From the NCBI RefSeq assembly GCF_002967715.1, contig NZ_PUIA01000085.1, positions 124,001 to 188,000 on the forward strand: a DNA stretch of 64,000 bases, given 5' to 3'. The translations under genes and the position numbers were made by a program. The notes beneath the pieces were generated by a model that saw only the letters and a list, made by a program, of their open reading frames with translations, was not told the origin of the DNA and did no database searches. Within the stretch, counting starts at the first letter, position 1, and every line of letters begins with the position of its first letter. Source of the DNA: Blastopirellula marina (GTDB lineage Bacteria; Planctomycetota; Planctomycetia; Pirellulales; Pirellulaceae). Positions 1 to 9,313 of the stretch are shown piece by piece.

Positions 1-2
1 AA

Positions 3-3000
3 TGGGGTTACCAGTTCGCTAATGATGGTACGTCCGGTACCGGCTCGTATGTCGATATCGGCAAAGGTGTCGGCAACAAGCAATGGTTCGACAAACGCGT
101 TCGTCCCGTTGCCGCCACAGGCCTATTGGCCAGCAGCCACTTCCCAGAAGAGATGCAGGGCAACTTCCTGATTTGCAACTGCATCGGTTTTCTGGGCGTC
201 TTGAATCACGAGATCCAGTACAACGGTTCCGACATCCGTGCGACCGAAGTCGATCCGATCCTTGTGTCCTCCGACCCCAACTTTCGTCCGAGCGACGTGG
301 AGATCGGTGCCGACGGTGCGTTGTACGTTGCCGACTGGGCCAATGCCTTGATCGGTCATATGCAGCACAACATGCGTGACCCCAACCGCGATCATCAGCA
401 CGGACGTATCTTCCGCGTCACCGCGAAGAACCGCCCACTGATCGAACCAGTTCGCCTGAAGGACAAGCCGCTCGTTGAAGTCCTGTCCGCCTTCTATGCG
501 AAGGAGAACGCGACTCGTTACCGTGCACGTATTGAACTAAGCGGTCGCGATTCTGAAGAAGTTCAGGCCGCGATCGAAAAGTTCGTTGCTGCCAAAGATA
601 TCAACAACCCAGCCGACGCCCAGGCAATGCTTGAGTGCTTGTGGGTGCTCGAAGAACACCGCATGCCAAGTATCGACCTGGTCAAAACTGTCTTCCAGGC
701 TGGCGAACCTCGTGTTCGTGCGGCTGCCATCCGTACGCTTGGCCATTGGGCCGATTCGGTTGATGGCTGGGAGCCAACGCTTGTGGCTGCCGCGAGCGAT
801 CCTTCGCCGCTGGTTCGTGCCGAGGCCATCAAGTCGGCTGTCGAGTTCACAGGCCCTGCCGCTGCCGAAACCGTCTTCCTGGCTGCCTCGCAAGAGATGG
901 ATCCGGAACTGACGCGTCTGCTGCAATATGCCCAAAGCCAGATCGACGTCGATCAGATGATCGCCGAGTCGATTCGTTCGGGTCGCAAGCTCTCGCCTGC
1001 GGCAACAACCTATGCCTTAGAGAAGGCCAGTTCCGATCTCCTGCTGAAGCTGGATCGTACCGACGAAGTTTACGCGGCGATTCTTAGCCGTGGTGGTATC
1101 CAGCCTAAGTATCGCGAGGAAGCCATTTCCGTTCTGGCTACTAAGAACAATCGTTCCCCGATGGGCGAACTGATTGCATGGGTTTCGACTGCGGAAAGCA
1201 AGAACCTGCCGAGCTTGAACGATCTGGCGAACATGCTTCCGAAAGCGAGCCAGGCCGATCTCGCCAAATCGCAAGACCTGCTGGAGAAGCTGGCCTCGAC
1301 GACCCAGTCAGCGGTCGTGCGTCGTGCCGTTTATACCAGCTGGATTCAAAGCGGCGGGGCCGAAGCTGCCTGGGCACATGCCTCGCAGTCCCCAGCCTTG
1401 ATGGCTGATCTGCTGCAAAGTGCTCGCTCGATCAGTAAGTCGGCTGAAGCTGCCCCGCTGTACGCCAAGATCCGCCCTCTCATGTTTGAGTTGCCGGCTT
1501 CCTTGCGACCGGAAAGTGGTTCCATCGCCGGCGATGGGCCCGCGGTTGCGTTCGATTACTACGAACCCAACCCCGCCAAAGACGTGGCGATCGAAACGCT
1601 CAACGCGAGCAAACCGAAGTTCTCTGGCCGGATGGATAACTTCAACAAGTACGTTCCCAAGGGGCGACAAGATACGTTTGCCACCAAGCAAACGGCTTCG
1701 ATCATCGCACCTGTCGCTGGCGACTATAAGTTTTACATCGCCTCTGACGATGGTTCCCGTGTGTACCTCAACGGAAGCCTTCTGATCAATAACGACGGGC
1801 TGCACGGCATGGTCGAACGGGGCGGCAACGCTACCCTGACCGCTGGCCCTCACGAGATCGTCGTGACCTACTTCGACAACGGTGGCGGTGACGGCCTTCG
1901 CGTGATGTGGGAAGGTCCTGGCATCAAGAAGCAGGCCATTCCAACCTCCGCTCTGCGTTCGGCCGGACAAGCCGATTTGCGAGCGGTTGCGATTGCTGCC
2001 GTTACGGCCTGGCCAGGTCACCAGGATGAAAAGATTGCCGACTTCGCGAAGCTAACGCAATCGGAAGATCTATCGACGGCCGGTCTCAATGCGTTGACCA
2101 GCCTGCCGCCTGGTGCTGTCGCCGAGAAACTATCGCCTGAAGCTCAAGCGACTATTCTGGCGACTCTTTTGACGCAAGCCAACGAGGCGACTCCGGTCGA
2201 GCGTCAATCGAAGCAGTACGCCAAGGTACTTGATCTTGGGGAAGCTCTGGTGGCCAAGAGCACGGCTAAAGACAGTGGCTCGCTCAATCGCAAGCTCGTG
2301 GACCTGCGTAAGAGCATTCCCGTTGCCGCCGATCCGAAAGTCATGGCGATGGGCAAAGAAATCTTCCTCCGCGAAAGTCACTGTGCGACTTGCCACCAGC
2401 CACACGGCCAAGGCATGCCGAATCTCTATCCACCGATCGATGGCACCCTTTGGGCGACCGGGTCGGAAGATCGTTTGATTTCAATGGTTCTGGACGGGAT
2501 GCACGGCACTATCGAGGTAAAGGGGAAGACTTATAGCAGTCCTCCACTACCGCCGATGACCGGCTTCCGTCAGTTGTTGAACGACGAGGAAGTTGCGGCG
2601 GTGCTGACCTACGTTCGTAACTCGTGGTCGAACCGTGCCAAGCCGATTACGGCATCGCAGGTTGCCAAGATCCGAGCTATCGACCGCGGCGACGCCACCT
2701 TCTGGCACGTCAACGACCTGATGGCCAAGTTCCCGCTAGAAGATGGGCGCAAGCCGATCGAAGCCACTGGGGACAGTTGGGTTCCTAAGTTCGTCAAACA
2801 ATGGAAGTACGAAGACCTCGATCCGAAGAAGGTTGCTGCCAGCAAGCGAAACTTCGTCGTCGGTCAGGTTTACTTCAACCGTCTTGGCTGTGCCCAATGT
2901 CACCAGATTAATGAAAAGGGAGGCAACTTCGGTCCCGACCTTACCCGTCTGGGTGAAAAGAAGGCCACCGCCGAGCACATCCTGGAATCAATCGCTGATC

Positions 3001-3299
3001 CTGCCAAGAACATCGACGAGAAATACCGAATGCAAACGATCCTGACGATCGATGGCAAGGTAATTTCCGGGATGACAATTGCGGATCGGCCGGATCAACT
3101 GGTGTTGATCACTGATCCCGAGCATCCTGACAAGCCGGTCACGATTTTGAAGGATGACATCGAAGAGCGTTCCAATACCGCTACGACCATCATGCCAGGC
3201 GGGATGCTGAACTGGCTGACCGAAGAAGAGATCTATGATCTGGCTGCCTTCGTTTTGTCAGGCGGGGACGCGAAGAACAAGCTCTTCCAAGACAAGTAA
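3..3299 (+). CDS. PVC-type heme-binding CxxCH protein with HEAT-like, PA14 and two cytochrome c domains (5' partial)
   Basis: The frame is open to the left edge, so the N-terminus lies outside the window; 1098 residues are visible. The first ~130 residues match the end of the planctomycete membrane-bound dehydrogenase/propeller domain (FRPSDVEIGADGALYVADW, then GRIFRVT). An alpha-helical HEAT/ARM-like stretch follows (about 150-480), then a PA14-type beta-sandwich at nt ~1540-1930 (YKFYIASDDGSRVYLNG). Two cytochrome c domains close the protein: CATCH at nt 2382-2396 and CAQCH at nt 2889-2903, the latter with a FGPDLTRLG heme-pocket segment. By family this is an exported multidomain electron-transfer or sugar dehydrogenase-like protein, typical of Planctomycetes; the substrate cannot be told. 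A strong terminator follows 30 bases after the stop. Confidence 0.85.
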   Translation, partial: WGYQFANDGTSGTGSYVDIGKGVGNKQWFDKRVRPVAATGLLASSHFPEEMQGNFLICNCIGFLGVLNHEIQYNGSDIRATEVDPILVSSDPNFRPSDVEIGADGALYVADWANALIGHMQHNMRDPNRDHQHGRIFRVTAKNRPLIEPVRLKDKPLVEVLSAFYAKENATRYRARIELSGRDSEEVQAAIEKFVAAKDINNPADAQAMLECLWVLEEHRMPSIDLVKTVFQAGEPRVRAAAIRTLGHWADSVDGWEPTLVAAASDPSPLVRAEAIKSAVEFTGPAAAETVFLAASQEMDPELTRLLQYAQSQIDVDQMIAESIRSGRKLSPAATTYALEKASSDLLLKLDRTDEVYAAILSRGGIQPKYREEAISVLATKNNRSPMGELIAWVSTAESKNLPSLNDLANMLPKASQADLAKSQDLLEKLASTTQSAVVRRAVYTSWIQSGGAEAAWAHASQSPALMADLLQSARSISKSAEAAPLYAKIRPLMFELPASLRPESGSIAGDGPAVAFDYYEPNPAKDVAIETLNASKPKFSGRMDNFNKYVPKGRQDTFATKQTASIIAPVAGDYKFYIASDDGSRVYLNGSLLINNDGLHGMVERGGNATLTAGPHEIVVTYFDNGGGDGLRVMWEGPGIKKQAIPTSALRSAGQADLRAVAIAAVTAWPGHQDEKIADFAKLTQSEDLSTAGLNALTSLPPGAVAEKLSPEAQATILATLLTQANEATPVERQSKQYAKVLDLGEALVAKSTAKDSGSLNRKLVDLRKSIPVAADPKVMAMGKEIFLRESHCATCHQPHGQGMPNLYPPIDGTLWATGSEDRLISMVLDGMHGTIEVKGKTYSSPPLPPMTGFRQLLNDEEVAAVLTYVRNSWSNRAKPITASQVAKIRAIDRGDATFWHVNDLMAKFPLEDGRKPIEATGDSWVPKFVKQWKYEDLDPKKVAASKRNFVVGQVYFNRLGCAQCHQINEKGGNFGPDLTRLGEKKATAEHILESIADPAKNIDEKYRMQTILTIDGKVISGMTIADRPDQLVLITDPEHPDKPVTILKDDIEERSNTATTIMPGGMLNWLTEEEIYDLAAFVLSGGDAKNKLFQDK

Positions 3300-3330
3300 T
3301 CGAAGCGATTACTCTTCGCAAACCAATCCA

Positions 3331-3369
3331 GAGCCTGTCGTGTGCCTAACACGGCAGGCTCTTTTTTTG
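3331..3369. terminator. Rho-independent terminator, probably bidirectional
   Basis: A 12-bp stem with one G-T pair (GAGCCTGTCGTG against CACGGCAGGCTC), a 7-base loop and a following run of seven T. It lies between the converging cytochrome gene and the NAD-kinase-like gene; the downstream T run best serves the plus-strand gene. Confidence 0.85.
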
Positions 3370-3370
3370 T

Positions 3371-4402
3371 TTAACCCACCACCAGTCGTGCTTGCTGCGG
3401 AGACACGGTGAACGTCGCAATGTTACCGCTATTGAATTCGATGTAATCGTCTTCGATCCCATCGGAGAAGATCACTCCTTCAGTCGGCATCTGAGATCCG
3501 ATGACCAGTTCGTCTTCGTCGTTAAGGATTCCCATAACGTGCTCGGCACTGGAATGGCGACTGACAAACGGCTCGCGTACAGCCCACATCAGCTGGCGAT
3601 CTTTCCGGTCGATGGTGAGAGGCCGAATCTCGCTGCCACCAGCAAACCGGCTCACGCCAGCGGCCATGTTGAAGATCGACGACATCCAACCGGTCGCCCC
3701 GGCCCCGGTCGAAATCAACACGCCGCTGGAAGACTGGGCTTCGCGAGAATGCTGGATATCAAGCGTATACCGGGCCGAAGCATGCGACTTGCAACCAATA
3801 AAGAAGTCGTTGAAGGCCAGCATCTGCTGTCCGCTAATCGTGTTGACCTCGGCCAAGGTGACCTTATCGACTCGGTGCCGCTGCTTCAGCACCCGCTGCA
3901 CCGCTGCCCTGGCTTCACCAATCTGAAACGGCAATAACACGCCGTCGTATTGATCGGGATCGGGGTTCACCCCAATAACCGGTAAGTCTCCCACGTACTT
4001 GGCCGCGTTGGCCACCAAACCATCTTGCCCCAGCACCACCACCGCCATGCAGCGGCCGAAGTCGAAGTTCGCCAGGTACGAGCGATCGATCTCTCGAACT
4101 GGGAAACCGAGTCCTGAAAGGTCCCGCATGACACTACGGACCGCGGTCTGGTAGCGTTGGTCCTCTTCTTCGTAAGCGCCGCGGTCTGTCAAGGCACTGG
4201 CTGAAACGACCATGGCATCCAAATCTGCGTCATTGATCGACAACCCTTTCTTGGCCCGAGACTTTCGCCGCCGCTCGACTTCATGATCGACTGCCGCGTC
4301 CAACAGAAAGTCGGCCTGATTGACGGTTCCCCACCGCTTCTTGAGGCCTTCCATTCGCGTATTGCGTGTGACCAGCACGATCCAATTTGAACCGAGTCCC
4401 AT
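3371..4402 (-). CDS. NAD kinase-like protein
   Basis: 343 residues. The C-terminal two thirds resemble the ATP-NAD kinase/diacylglycerol kinase fold: a VVVLGQDGLVANAAKYVGD segment where NAD kinases have GGDGT, then PVIGVNPDP, and later SSGVLISTGAGATGW, which corresponds to the conserved STPTGSTAY loop. About 110 N-terminal residues, charged and helical (RRRKSRAKKG), precede this fold. The second Gly of the GGDG motif is Gln here, so NAD phosphorylation is not certain. Start ATG at 4402 has a TAGGAGGG ribosome binding site lying over the end of the upstream SPFH gene (stop at 4414, 11 bases between), so the two are almost surely co-transcribed. Confidence 0.75.
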   Translation of the reverse strand: MGLGSNWIVLVTRNTRMEGLKKRWGTVNQADFLLDAAVDHEVERRRKSRAKKGLSINDADLDAMVVSASALTDRGAYEEEDQRYQTAVRSVMRDLSGLGFPVREIDRSYLANFDFGRCMAVVVLGQDGLVANAAKYVGDLPVIGVNPDPDQYDGVLLPFQIGEARAAVQRVLKQRHRVDKVTLAEVNTISGQQMLAFNDFFIGCKSHASARYTLDIQHSREAQSSSGVLISTGAGATGWMSSIFNMAAGVSRFAGGSEIRPLTIDRKDRQLMWAVREPFVSRHSSAEHVMGILNDEDELVIGSQMPTEGVIFSDGIEDDYIEFNSGNIATFTVSPQQARLVVG

Positions 4403-4413
4403 CAGATGCCCTC

Positions 4414-5415
4414 CTACGCGTTGCGACGTCGCTGTTGTCTAGGGCGGTCACCGTTACTTCCCGAATCCCCGAGCAGCGTTGCGAGCAGTTCCGGCGAGAT
4501 GTTCAAATTGCCGACCTTTTCGGCATTGTCGGCCAGGTCGCGAAACGCCAACGCAATCATTTGGTTCGCATCGATCCCGCCAGGCGAAGCGGCCAGCAAG
4601 GTTCGCCAGTCGATGTCTTTGATCGGCTCGAGAATCGCTTTGAGGGCATCGGCTTTGGCCTGCGACTCTTTCCGCTGATTCTCGATCGCACGATCGACCA
4701 ACGTGGCCCGTTCCTGCTCGATCGCGATGTCGGCGGCCAGTTTCGTTTCCCGAACTTGCCGCTGCTTCTGCTGCACGGCGATCTCGGTGTTCAGTTCGTT
4801 CTCCTTGATCTGGCGTTCCAGTTCAACGGCCGTATTGCGACGAGCATAGATCGCTTCATCCGCTTCCAAAAGCAGCTTTTCTCGCGCCTCGGCTTGAAGT
4901 GCTTTGGCCATCTCAGGCGTTGCTTTGATCGACAATACCGAAAGATTGATCACCTCGACCCCCAGCATGGCAACGGCCGGGGAATCGGCCAGTTGAGCGA
5001 AGACCTGCTCGACCAGTTCATCACTGCTGGTCAGCAACTGGCGAAGGGTCTTCTTGAGCGTAAACGCCCGAGCTAACGTCTGCGTTGTGTGAATGAGTCG
5101 ATCGTTCAGCTTCGAGGGATCTTCCGAGCGATACCTTCCCCAAGCATCGGTGCTGAAATCGAGGATTGAGGCCAACTTTCCCGGGCTGTTGACCCGGAGC
5201 GTTAACTCTCCCTGAATGGTCGCATCCTGAAAGTCGGACGTCACTTCGTTGAACACGAACGGCACGTCGGTACTTGCCAGCGGAATCTGCACCAGCGTGG
5301 CATTGGGTGAAAAGTAGAAAAACGATAGCCCAGCCCCTTCACACACCGGCTTCCCACCACGAAAGAGCATGACATGCGTCGACGGCGGGGCCTTGATGTA
5401 GCTGATCCCCAACAT
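4414..5415 (-). CDS. SPFH/Band 7 (prohibitin-like) domain protein
   Basis: 333 residues. The N-terminal ~170 residues form an SPFH/Band 7 domain (SYIKAPPSTHVMLFRGGKPV, then TIQGELTLRVNSPGKLA and GVEVINLSVLSIKATPEM). A long charged coiled coil follows, about residues 170-270, rich in Glu, Lys, Gln and Ala. The tail is Arg-rich and disordered. No transmembrane segment or signal peptide is seen, unlike classical flotillins and prohibitins, so membrane contact would have to be peripheral. A GAAGGAA ribosome binding site precedes ATG 5415. SPFH proteins form oligomeric scaffolds at membranes; here the partner is probably the NAD-kinase-like protein encoded 11 bases downstream. Confidence 0.8.
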   Translation of the reverse strand: MLGISYIKAPPSTHVMLFRGGKPVCEGAGLSFFYFSPNATLVQIPLASTDVPFVFNEVTSDFQDATIQGELTLRVNSPGKLASILDFSTDAWGRYRSEDPSKLNDRLIHTTQTLARAFTLKKTLRQLLTSSDELVEQVFAQLADSPAVAMLGVEVINLSVLSIKATPEMAKALQAEAREKLLLEADEAIYARRNTAVELERQIKENELNTEIAVQQKQRQVRETKLAADIAIEQERATLVDRAIENQRKESQAKADALKAILEPIKDIDWRTLLAASPGGIDANQMIALAFRDLADNAEKVGNLNISPELLATLLGDSGSNGDRPRQQRRRNA

Positions 5416-5537
5416 GATGTAGTTCCTTCAAAGAAAAGAAGTGCCAGACTTAAAGCTGCCCGACACCCTTAGTGTACGATCAACACTTTTAAAGGTCAAC
5501 GATTTTGTGCGAGAATTTTTCCGCGATGGAATCGATG

Positions 5538-7487
5538 CTACCAGGATGATTTCAAGCGATGCACCTCAAGCGAGCGAACGGTTACCTTGCCCGAGGATTT
5601 TAGGGCTACCGTCGTATTTTGGGGATCGATGTCCGCATTGAACGTAGCCACATACTGCCCTTCGTTGGTAAAGAGTTCCAGAGACGCCCGATCGACCAGC
5701 ACGCGTAGCTTCACCACGCCATCGACCGTGGGTGCTGGTACCTGGTGGTTCTGGTAGTGGATAGCACCCTCTGAATACGTGATCGTTTGACCACGCAGAT
5801 CTATTCGCAACTCGGTATCGGCGCTGGCTTCAAAGGCTACGCTGAAGTCGATGAGCTCGGCCCTGAAATCACTGAGCTTTTCACTAGCTGTCGTAATGTC
5901 CGTCTTCGCAAGCTTGATGCCTTCTTCGTACAAGCTTTCAATTTCAACAACCGGCCAACGGAACAGTTCCATCCCGCCTGGCGTCGTCCGCAACTGCATG
6001 GTCTGGGGAACACTCATCTGCTGATGAAACGGCATGTCCGCGCGGCGAAACGGTGTGTTCTCTCCCCGCATCCAACCGATGATCACCGTCCGGTTGTCGG
6101 GGCTGTTGTTGAAGGTCTGGGCGGCATAGAAGTTCGGGCCATAGTCGCCGCGATGAACCACCTTGTCTGTCGTAAGCTCCTTGCCGTCGAATTCGCCGAC
6201 TTCGTATTCGAAGCTCGCATCGTACAGAACCCATTTCTTATTGTTGGGATCACCATCGACCGGCAGTTGCACCAGGTCCATGCATTCAAAGACCCAGTCG
6301 CGATCGAATTGACTGACTTCCTTCCATGTCTTCAGGTCGTCGGAATTGAAAAAGAGAACCCGCCCTGGCTTTGCCTGCTTGACCCACAGCACCATCACCC
6401 ACTTCTTTGTCGCCTCGTGCCAGAAAATCTTTGGGTCTCGTTCACCGGCGTCGTATCCTTGGTTTGCCACGATCGGCTTGCCATCGTTCCAAAGCTGAAA
6501 CGTCCGACCGCGATCGGTGCTGTAGGCGAGTGCCTGGTAAAACGGATGCCGGGCAAACGTGAACGCGGCCGCCAGCGTCTTGGTGTCCCCTTGTTGTACA
6601 CCCAGGCTATTGTTGTGATCGACCACAGCCGTGCCGGAAAAGATCGTTCCTTCTCCATACGGAAGAATCGCGTGTGGCAGTTGTTTCCAGTGCACCATGT
6701 CTTTACTGACGGCGTGCCCCCAGGTCATATTCCCCCAGGCATTCAAGACCGGGTTATGCTGAAAGAACAGATGATACTCGCCATCCAGAAACACCATTCC
6801 ATTAGGATCGTTGAGCCAATGCTTCAGCGAGGTGAAATGAAACTGCGGTCGATAGGTCTGATCGTAGCCCACTTCTTCATAGGACGGAAACGTCTGGAGA
6901 TTCGGCCCCTTCGAAAGCTCACTGGCCGGGATGCCCTGGCTTTGACTGCTGACATGGATATCGTCGACATTGATGTGTCCCCAGCCGCCGGTACGCTGAT
7001 CGACGATCTGTAAGATGCCTTGCTTGCCGACCAGATCCTGCACTTCCCAAAACACTCGTGTCAGTTGCTCGCTACCACCTGACTTGCGGTTGGGGCCGGT
7101 CGCCGTACGCACGACTTCCCCATCGACCAGAAGGTTCATGCATGTCTCACCTTCGTACCCTCCGCCACCGATGAGAAAGTGGAAGTACGGCTGCTTGATT
7201 TCGATCGTTGGCGAGGTCAGCGTGCCGGTACTGCGATCACCACCAAGAAACGTGTTGACGAGTTGCTTTCCTTGGTAGCCACTGACATCCATCTGACCAC
7301 CGAGCGCCCCGGCGGCTGGCCGCGTGCCGAATGCCTCACCTTCCGCTTTCCAGTCGCCGTACGAGTCCCCCTCGAAGTCCGCGATAAGCACGTCAACGCC
7401 TGGTATGTCGTCGGCCGAAAGCAAGCACGGAAAGAGACACAAGAGCGTCAAAACGAAACAGATCAGGCGAGCGGGGTAGCGATTCAT
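5538..7487 (-). CDS. Secreted GH32 glycoside hydrolase (levanase/inulinase/fructosidase type)
   Basis: 649 residues from ATG 7487, which begins a clear signal peptide (MNRYPARLICFVLTLLCLF, cleavage near LLSA-DD). Residues ~30-185 form a beta-sandwich (GDWKAEGEAFG, GWGHINVDDIHVS) seen ahead of some bacterial GH32 domains. The GH32 five-blade propeller follows with the family motifs: WLNDPNG with nucleophile Asp227, a RDP motif in GERDPKIFW, and the WVFECMD motif with acid/base Glu401. A C-terminal beta-sandwich (about 500-649) carries LRVLVDRASLELFTNEG, the GH32C signature. It should hydrolyse fructose-containing glycans outside the cytoplasm; linkage preference cannot be read. An in-frame upstream ATG at 7670 would precede the signal peptide by 61 residues and is rejected. 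It follows the oxidoreductase gene at 107 bp. Confidence 0.9.
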   Translation of the reverse strand: MNRYPARLICFVLTLLCLFPCLLSADDIPGVDVLIADFEGDSYGDWKAEGEAFGTRPAAGALGGQMDVSGYQGKQLVNTFLGGDRSTGTLTSPTIEIKQPYFHFLIGGGGYEGETCMNLLVDGEVVRTATGPNRKSGGSEQLTRVFWEVQDLVGKQGILQIVDQRTGGWGHINVDDIHVSSQSQGIPASELSKGPNLQTFPSYEEVGYDQTYRPQFHFTSLKHWLNDPNGMVFLDGEYHLFFQHNPVLNAWGNMTWGHAVSKDMVHWKQLPHAILPYGEGTIFSGTAVVDHNNSLGVQQGDTKTLAAAFTFARHPFYQALAYSTDRGRTFQLWNDGKPIVANQGYDAGERDPKIFWHEATKKWVMVLWVKQAKPGRVLFFNSDDLKTWKEVSQFDRDWVFECMDLVQLPVDGDPNNKKWVLYDASFEYEVGEFDGKELTTDKVVHRGDYGPNFYAAQTFNNSPDNRTVIIGWMRGENTPFRRADMPFHQQMSVPQTMQLRTTPGGMELFRWPVVEIESLYEEGIKLAKTDITTASEKLSDFRAELIDFSVAFEASADTELRIDLRGQTITYSEGAIHYQNHQVPAPTVDGVVKLRVLVDRASLELFTNEGQYVATFNADIDPQNTTVALKSSGKVTVRSLEVHRLKSSW

Positions 7488-7593
7488 GAAGAGGCCTCTG
7501 GAGGTGGGGAAAGACCGCAGCATACAAGAAGAAACGCCGAAGTAAACCTTCGGCGTTTCGCGTTCTTTAAATTGTCGTGAAATCTCAACCGAC

Positions 7594-9042
7594 TTATACT
7601 TTCGCGGCATCGGGGATCTCAAACCCCTTGCGATTTGGATCCTTAAGCAGCGTGTTTGCTGCTTCGGCATGGTCGCCGGTGTGCTGTTCGGTTCCAGGAT
7701 CGAAGGTCAGCATCGGACCAACGGTGTACTTCTCGCTATCTTTGACGCCGACACCTTTCTCCATGATGTCGTGCAGTCGACCGAAGTGTTCGGCAGCGTC
7801 TTTGTTGTCACCGAACTTACCTGCCTTGGCGTTGAACGGAACCTGTTCGCCCAGGCGATACGAGTTATTCATCAAGTGCCCCAGCACACACGCATAGTGG
7901 GCATCGTGCACGTTGCCGTTGGCCATGCTCGGGTCGTTGGCACGAACGGCTGTGATGAAGCTTCCCCAGTTGCCGCCTGGGGTCACGTCTCCGCGATCGA
8001 CCTTGACCTTTTCCCCCTTGTCACTTCCCTTGGGATAATACATGCCACGTACGATCCGTCCGCCGTCTTCAAAGTAGTATTCGTTCTCGACCTGGTGTTC
8101 GTATCCCTTGTAGTTCACGTTGCGAACGTTGAAGAAGACGTACTGGCCGTTGGGATACTCGGCCATGGCGAACATCGTATTGGGGGTTTCGCCTTGGTCG
8201 CCCCACTGGAACCGGCCCCCCAGCGCCATCGCACGAACGGGATGCGTTTGATCTTTATCGATCGCCCAACGAGCCACGTCCAGTTGATGCGTTCCCTGAT
8301 TGTTCAGGTCGCCGTTGCCGGTCTTCCAGAACCAGTGCCAGTCGTAAGGGTGGTAGTTGGCATGGAACTCGTCAATCACAGCGGGTCCGCGCCACAGGTT
8401 CCAATCCAGGTTTTCTGGTGGAGACGATACTTTGTCGAATCCAATGCCACCGCGCGGCTTGCAACAGTAACCGTACGAGACCTTCAGCTTGCCCCACTTA
8501 CCGGCCTGGATGGCCTCGTGCAGACCGGCGATACCCGCGTCGCTACGACGCTGCGTGCCGTGCTGAATAACGACACCATATTTCTTCTGGGCTTCGACAG
8601 CGACACGACCTTCGACCACGTCGTGGCTCATTGGCTTTTCAACATAAACATGCTTGCCAGCCTGGGCCGCCCAGATCGTGATGAGCGAGTGCCAATGATT
8701 CGGCGTTGCTACCGAAATGGCATCAAGATTCGGATCGTCGAGTGCTTCCCGAACGTCGCGAACCCCTTTCACTTTAAACTTGCCGTTGGCTCGCTCCTGA
8801 ACGGCCTTCACGGTTTTGGCCAAAACCTTTTCATCGGGATCGATGAGGTAGGCGATTTCGACATTGTCTTGGCCGAACCAGCCATCGATGTGACTCTTAC
8901 CACGACCATTCAGCCCGGCGACCGCGATACGCACGCGATCATTGGCACCTTGTACGGCCCCAGATGCGGCAGTTCCGGTAAGAATGAGTCCCGCTCCTGC
9001 GGCGGTCGATTGCAGGAAGGTTCGACGATTGACCAACGTCAT
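7594..9042 (-). CDS. Gfo/Idh/MocA family oxidoreductase with TAT signal
   Basis: 482 residues from ATG 9042. The N-terminus is a twin-arginine leader (VNRRTFLQSTAAGAGLIL) of the kind common on planctomycete members. The Rossmann NAD(P)-binding segment IAVAGLNGRGKSH follows at about residue 40, then DPNLDAISVATPNHWHS and the family motif KHVYVEKPMSHD. The C-terminal alpha/beta substrate domain includes HQLDVARWAID and a typical planctomycete tail. The family oxidises or epimerises sugars and polyols. Placement upstream of the GH32 gene on the same strand suggests a role in carbohydrate use, but the substrate is unknown. A longer frame starts at 9108, but would bury the twin-arginine motif and is not preferred. 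Confidence 0.88.
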   Translation of the reverse strand: MTLVNRRTFLQSTAAGAGLILTGTAASGAVQGANDRVRIAVAGLNGRGKSHIDGWFGQDNVEIAYLIDPDEKVLAKTVKAVQERANGKFKVKGVRDVREALDDPNLDAISVATPNHWHSLITIWAAQAGKHVYVEKPMSHDVVEGRVAVEAQKKYGVVIQHGTQRRSDAGIAGLHEAIQAGKWGKLKVSYGYCCKPRGGIGFDKVSSPPENLDWNLWRGPAVIDEFHANYHPYDWHWFWKTGNGDLNNQGTHQLDVARWAIDKDQTHPVRAMALGGRFQWGDQGETPNTMFAMAEYPNGQYVFFNVRNVNYKGYEHQVENEYYFEDGGRIVRGMYYPKGSDKGEKVKVDRGDVTPGGNWGSFITAVRANDPSMANGNVHDAHYACVLGHLMNNSYRLGEQVPFNAKAGKFGDNKDAAEHFGRLHDIMEKGVGVKDSEKYTVGPMLTFDPGTEQHTGDHAEAANTLLKDPNRKGFEIPDAAKV

Positions 9043-9313
9043 GGCAAGCTCCGTGTGAGTTTTAGAAGAGGAATTCCAGGGGAAGGACACGCTCGAAAGC
9101 ATGTTCAAAGTAGGTGAGCCATATTCTGACCATTCCGCACGACCGCGTCAAATTTCCGCTGCTGCGCATAAGTGTAGACCGTATAGGCAAAAACCGCTTG
9201 AAGGCATCTTTTTCGATTGACCTATCCATCAGATCCGATCTAACATAAAGCATCCCACCCATAGTAGGCCCCTGCCGCTTGTCCTTCCTTCTGACCTCAT
9301 CTGCCGAGTGATA

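Noticed and set aside
5441-5641. 66-codon plus-strand frame between SPFH and GH32 genes
   Set aside because: It overlaps the 3' end of the GH32 gene and has no recognised feature.
5787-7013. 408-codon plus-strand frame opposite the GH32 gene
   Set aside because: The minus strand carries all GH32 motifs; the plus-strand product is composed of low-information antisense residues.
7669-9117. 482-codon frame on the plus strand, opposite the Gfo/Idh/MocA gene
   Set aside because: It is a shadow of the minus-strand gene, which has TAT leader, AGLNGRG and EKP motifs; the antisense product has no recognised domain.
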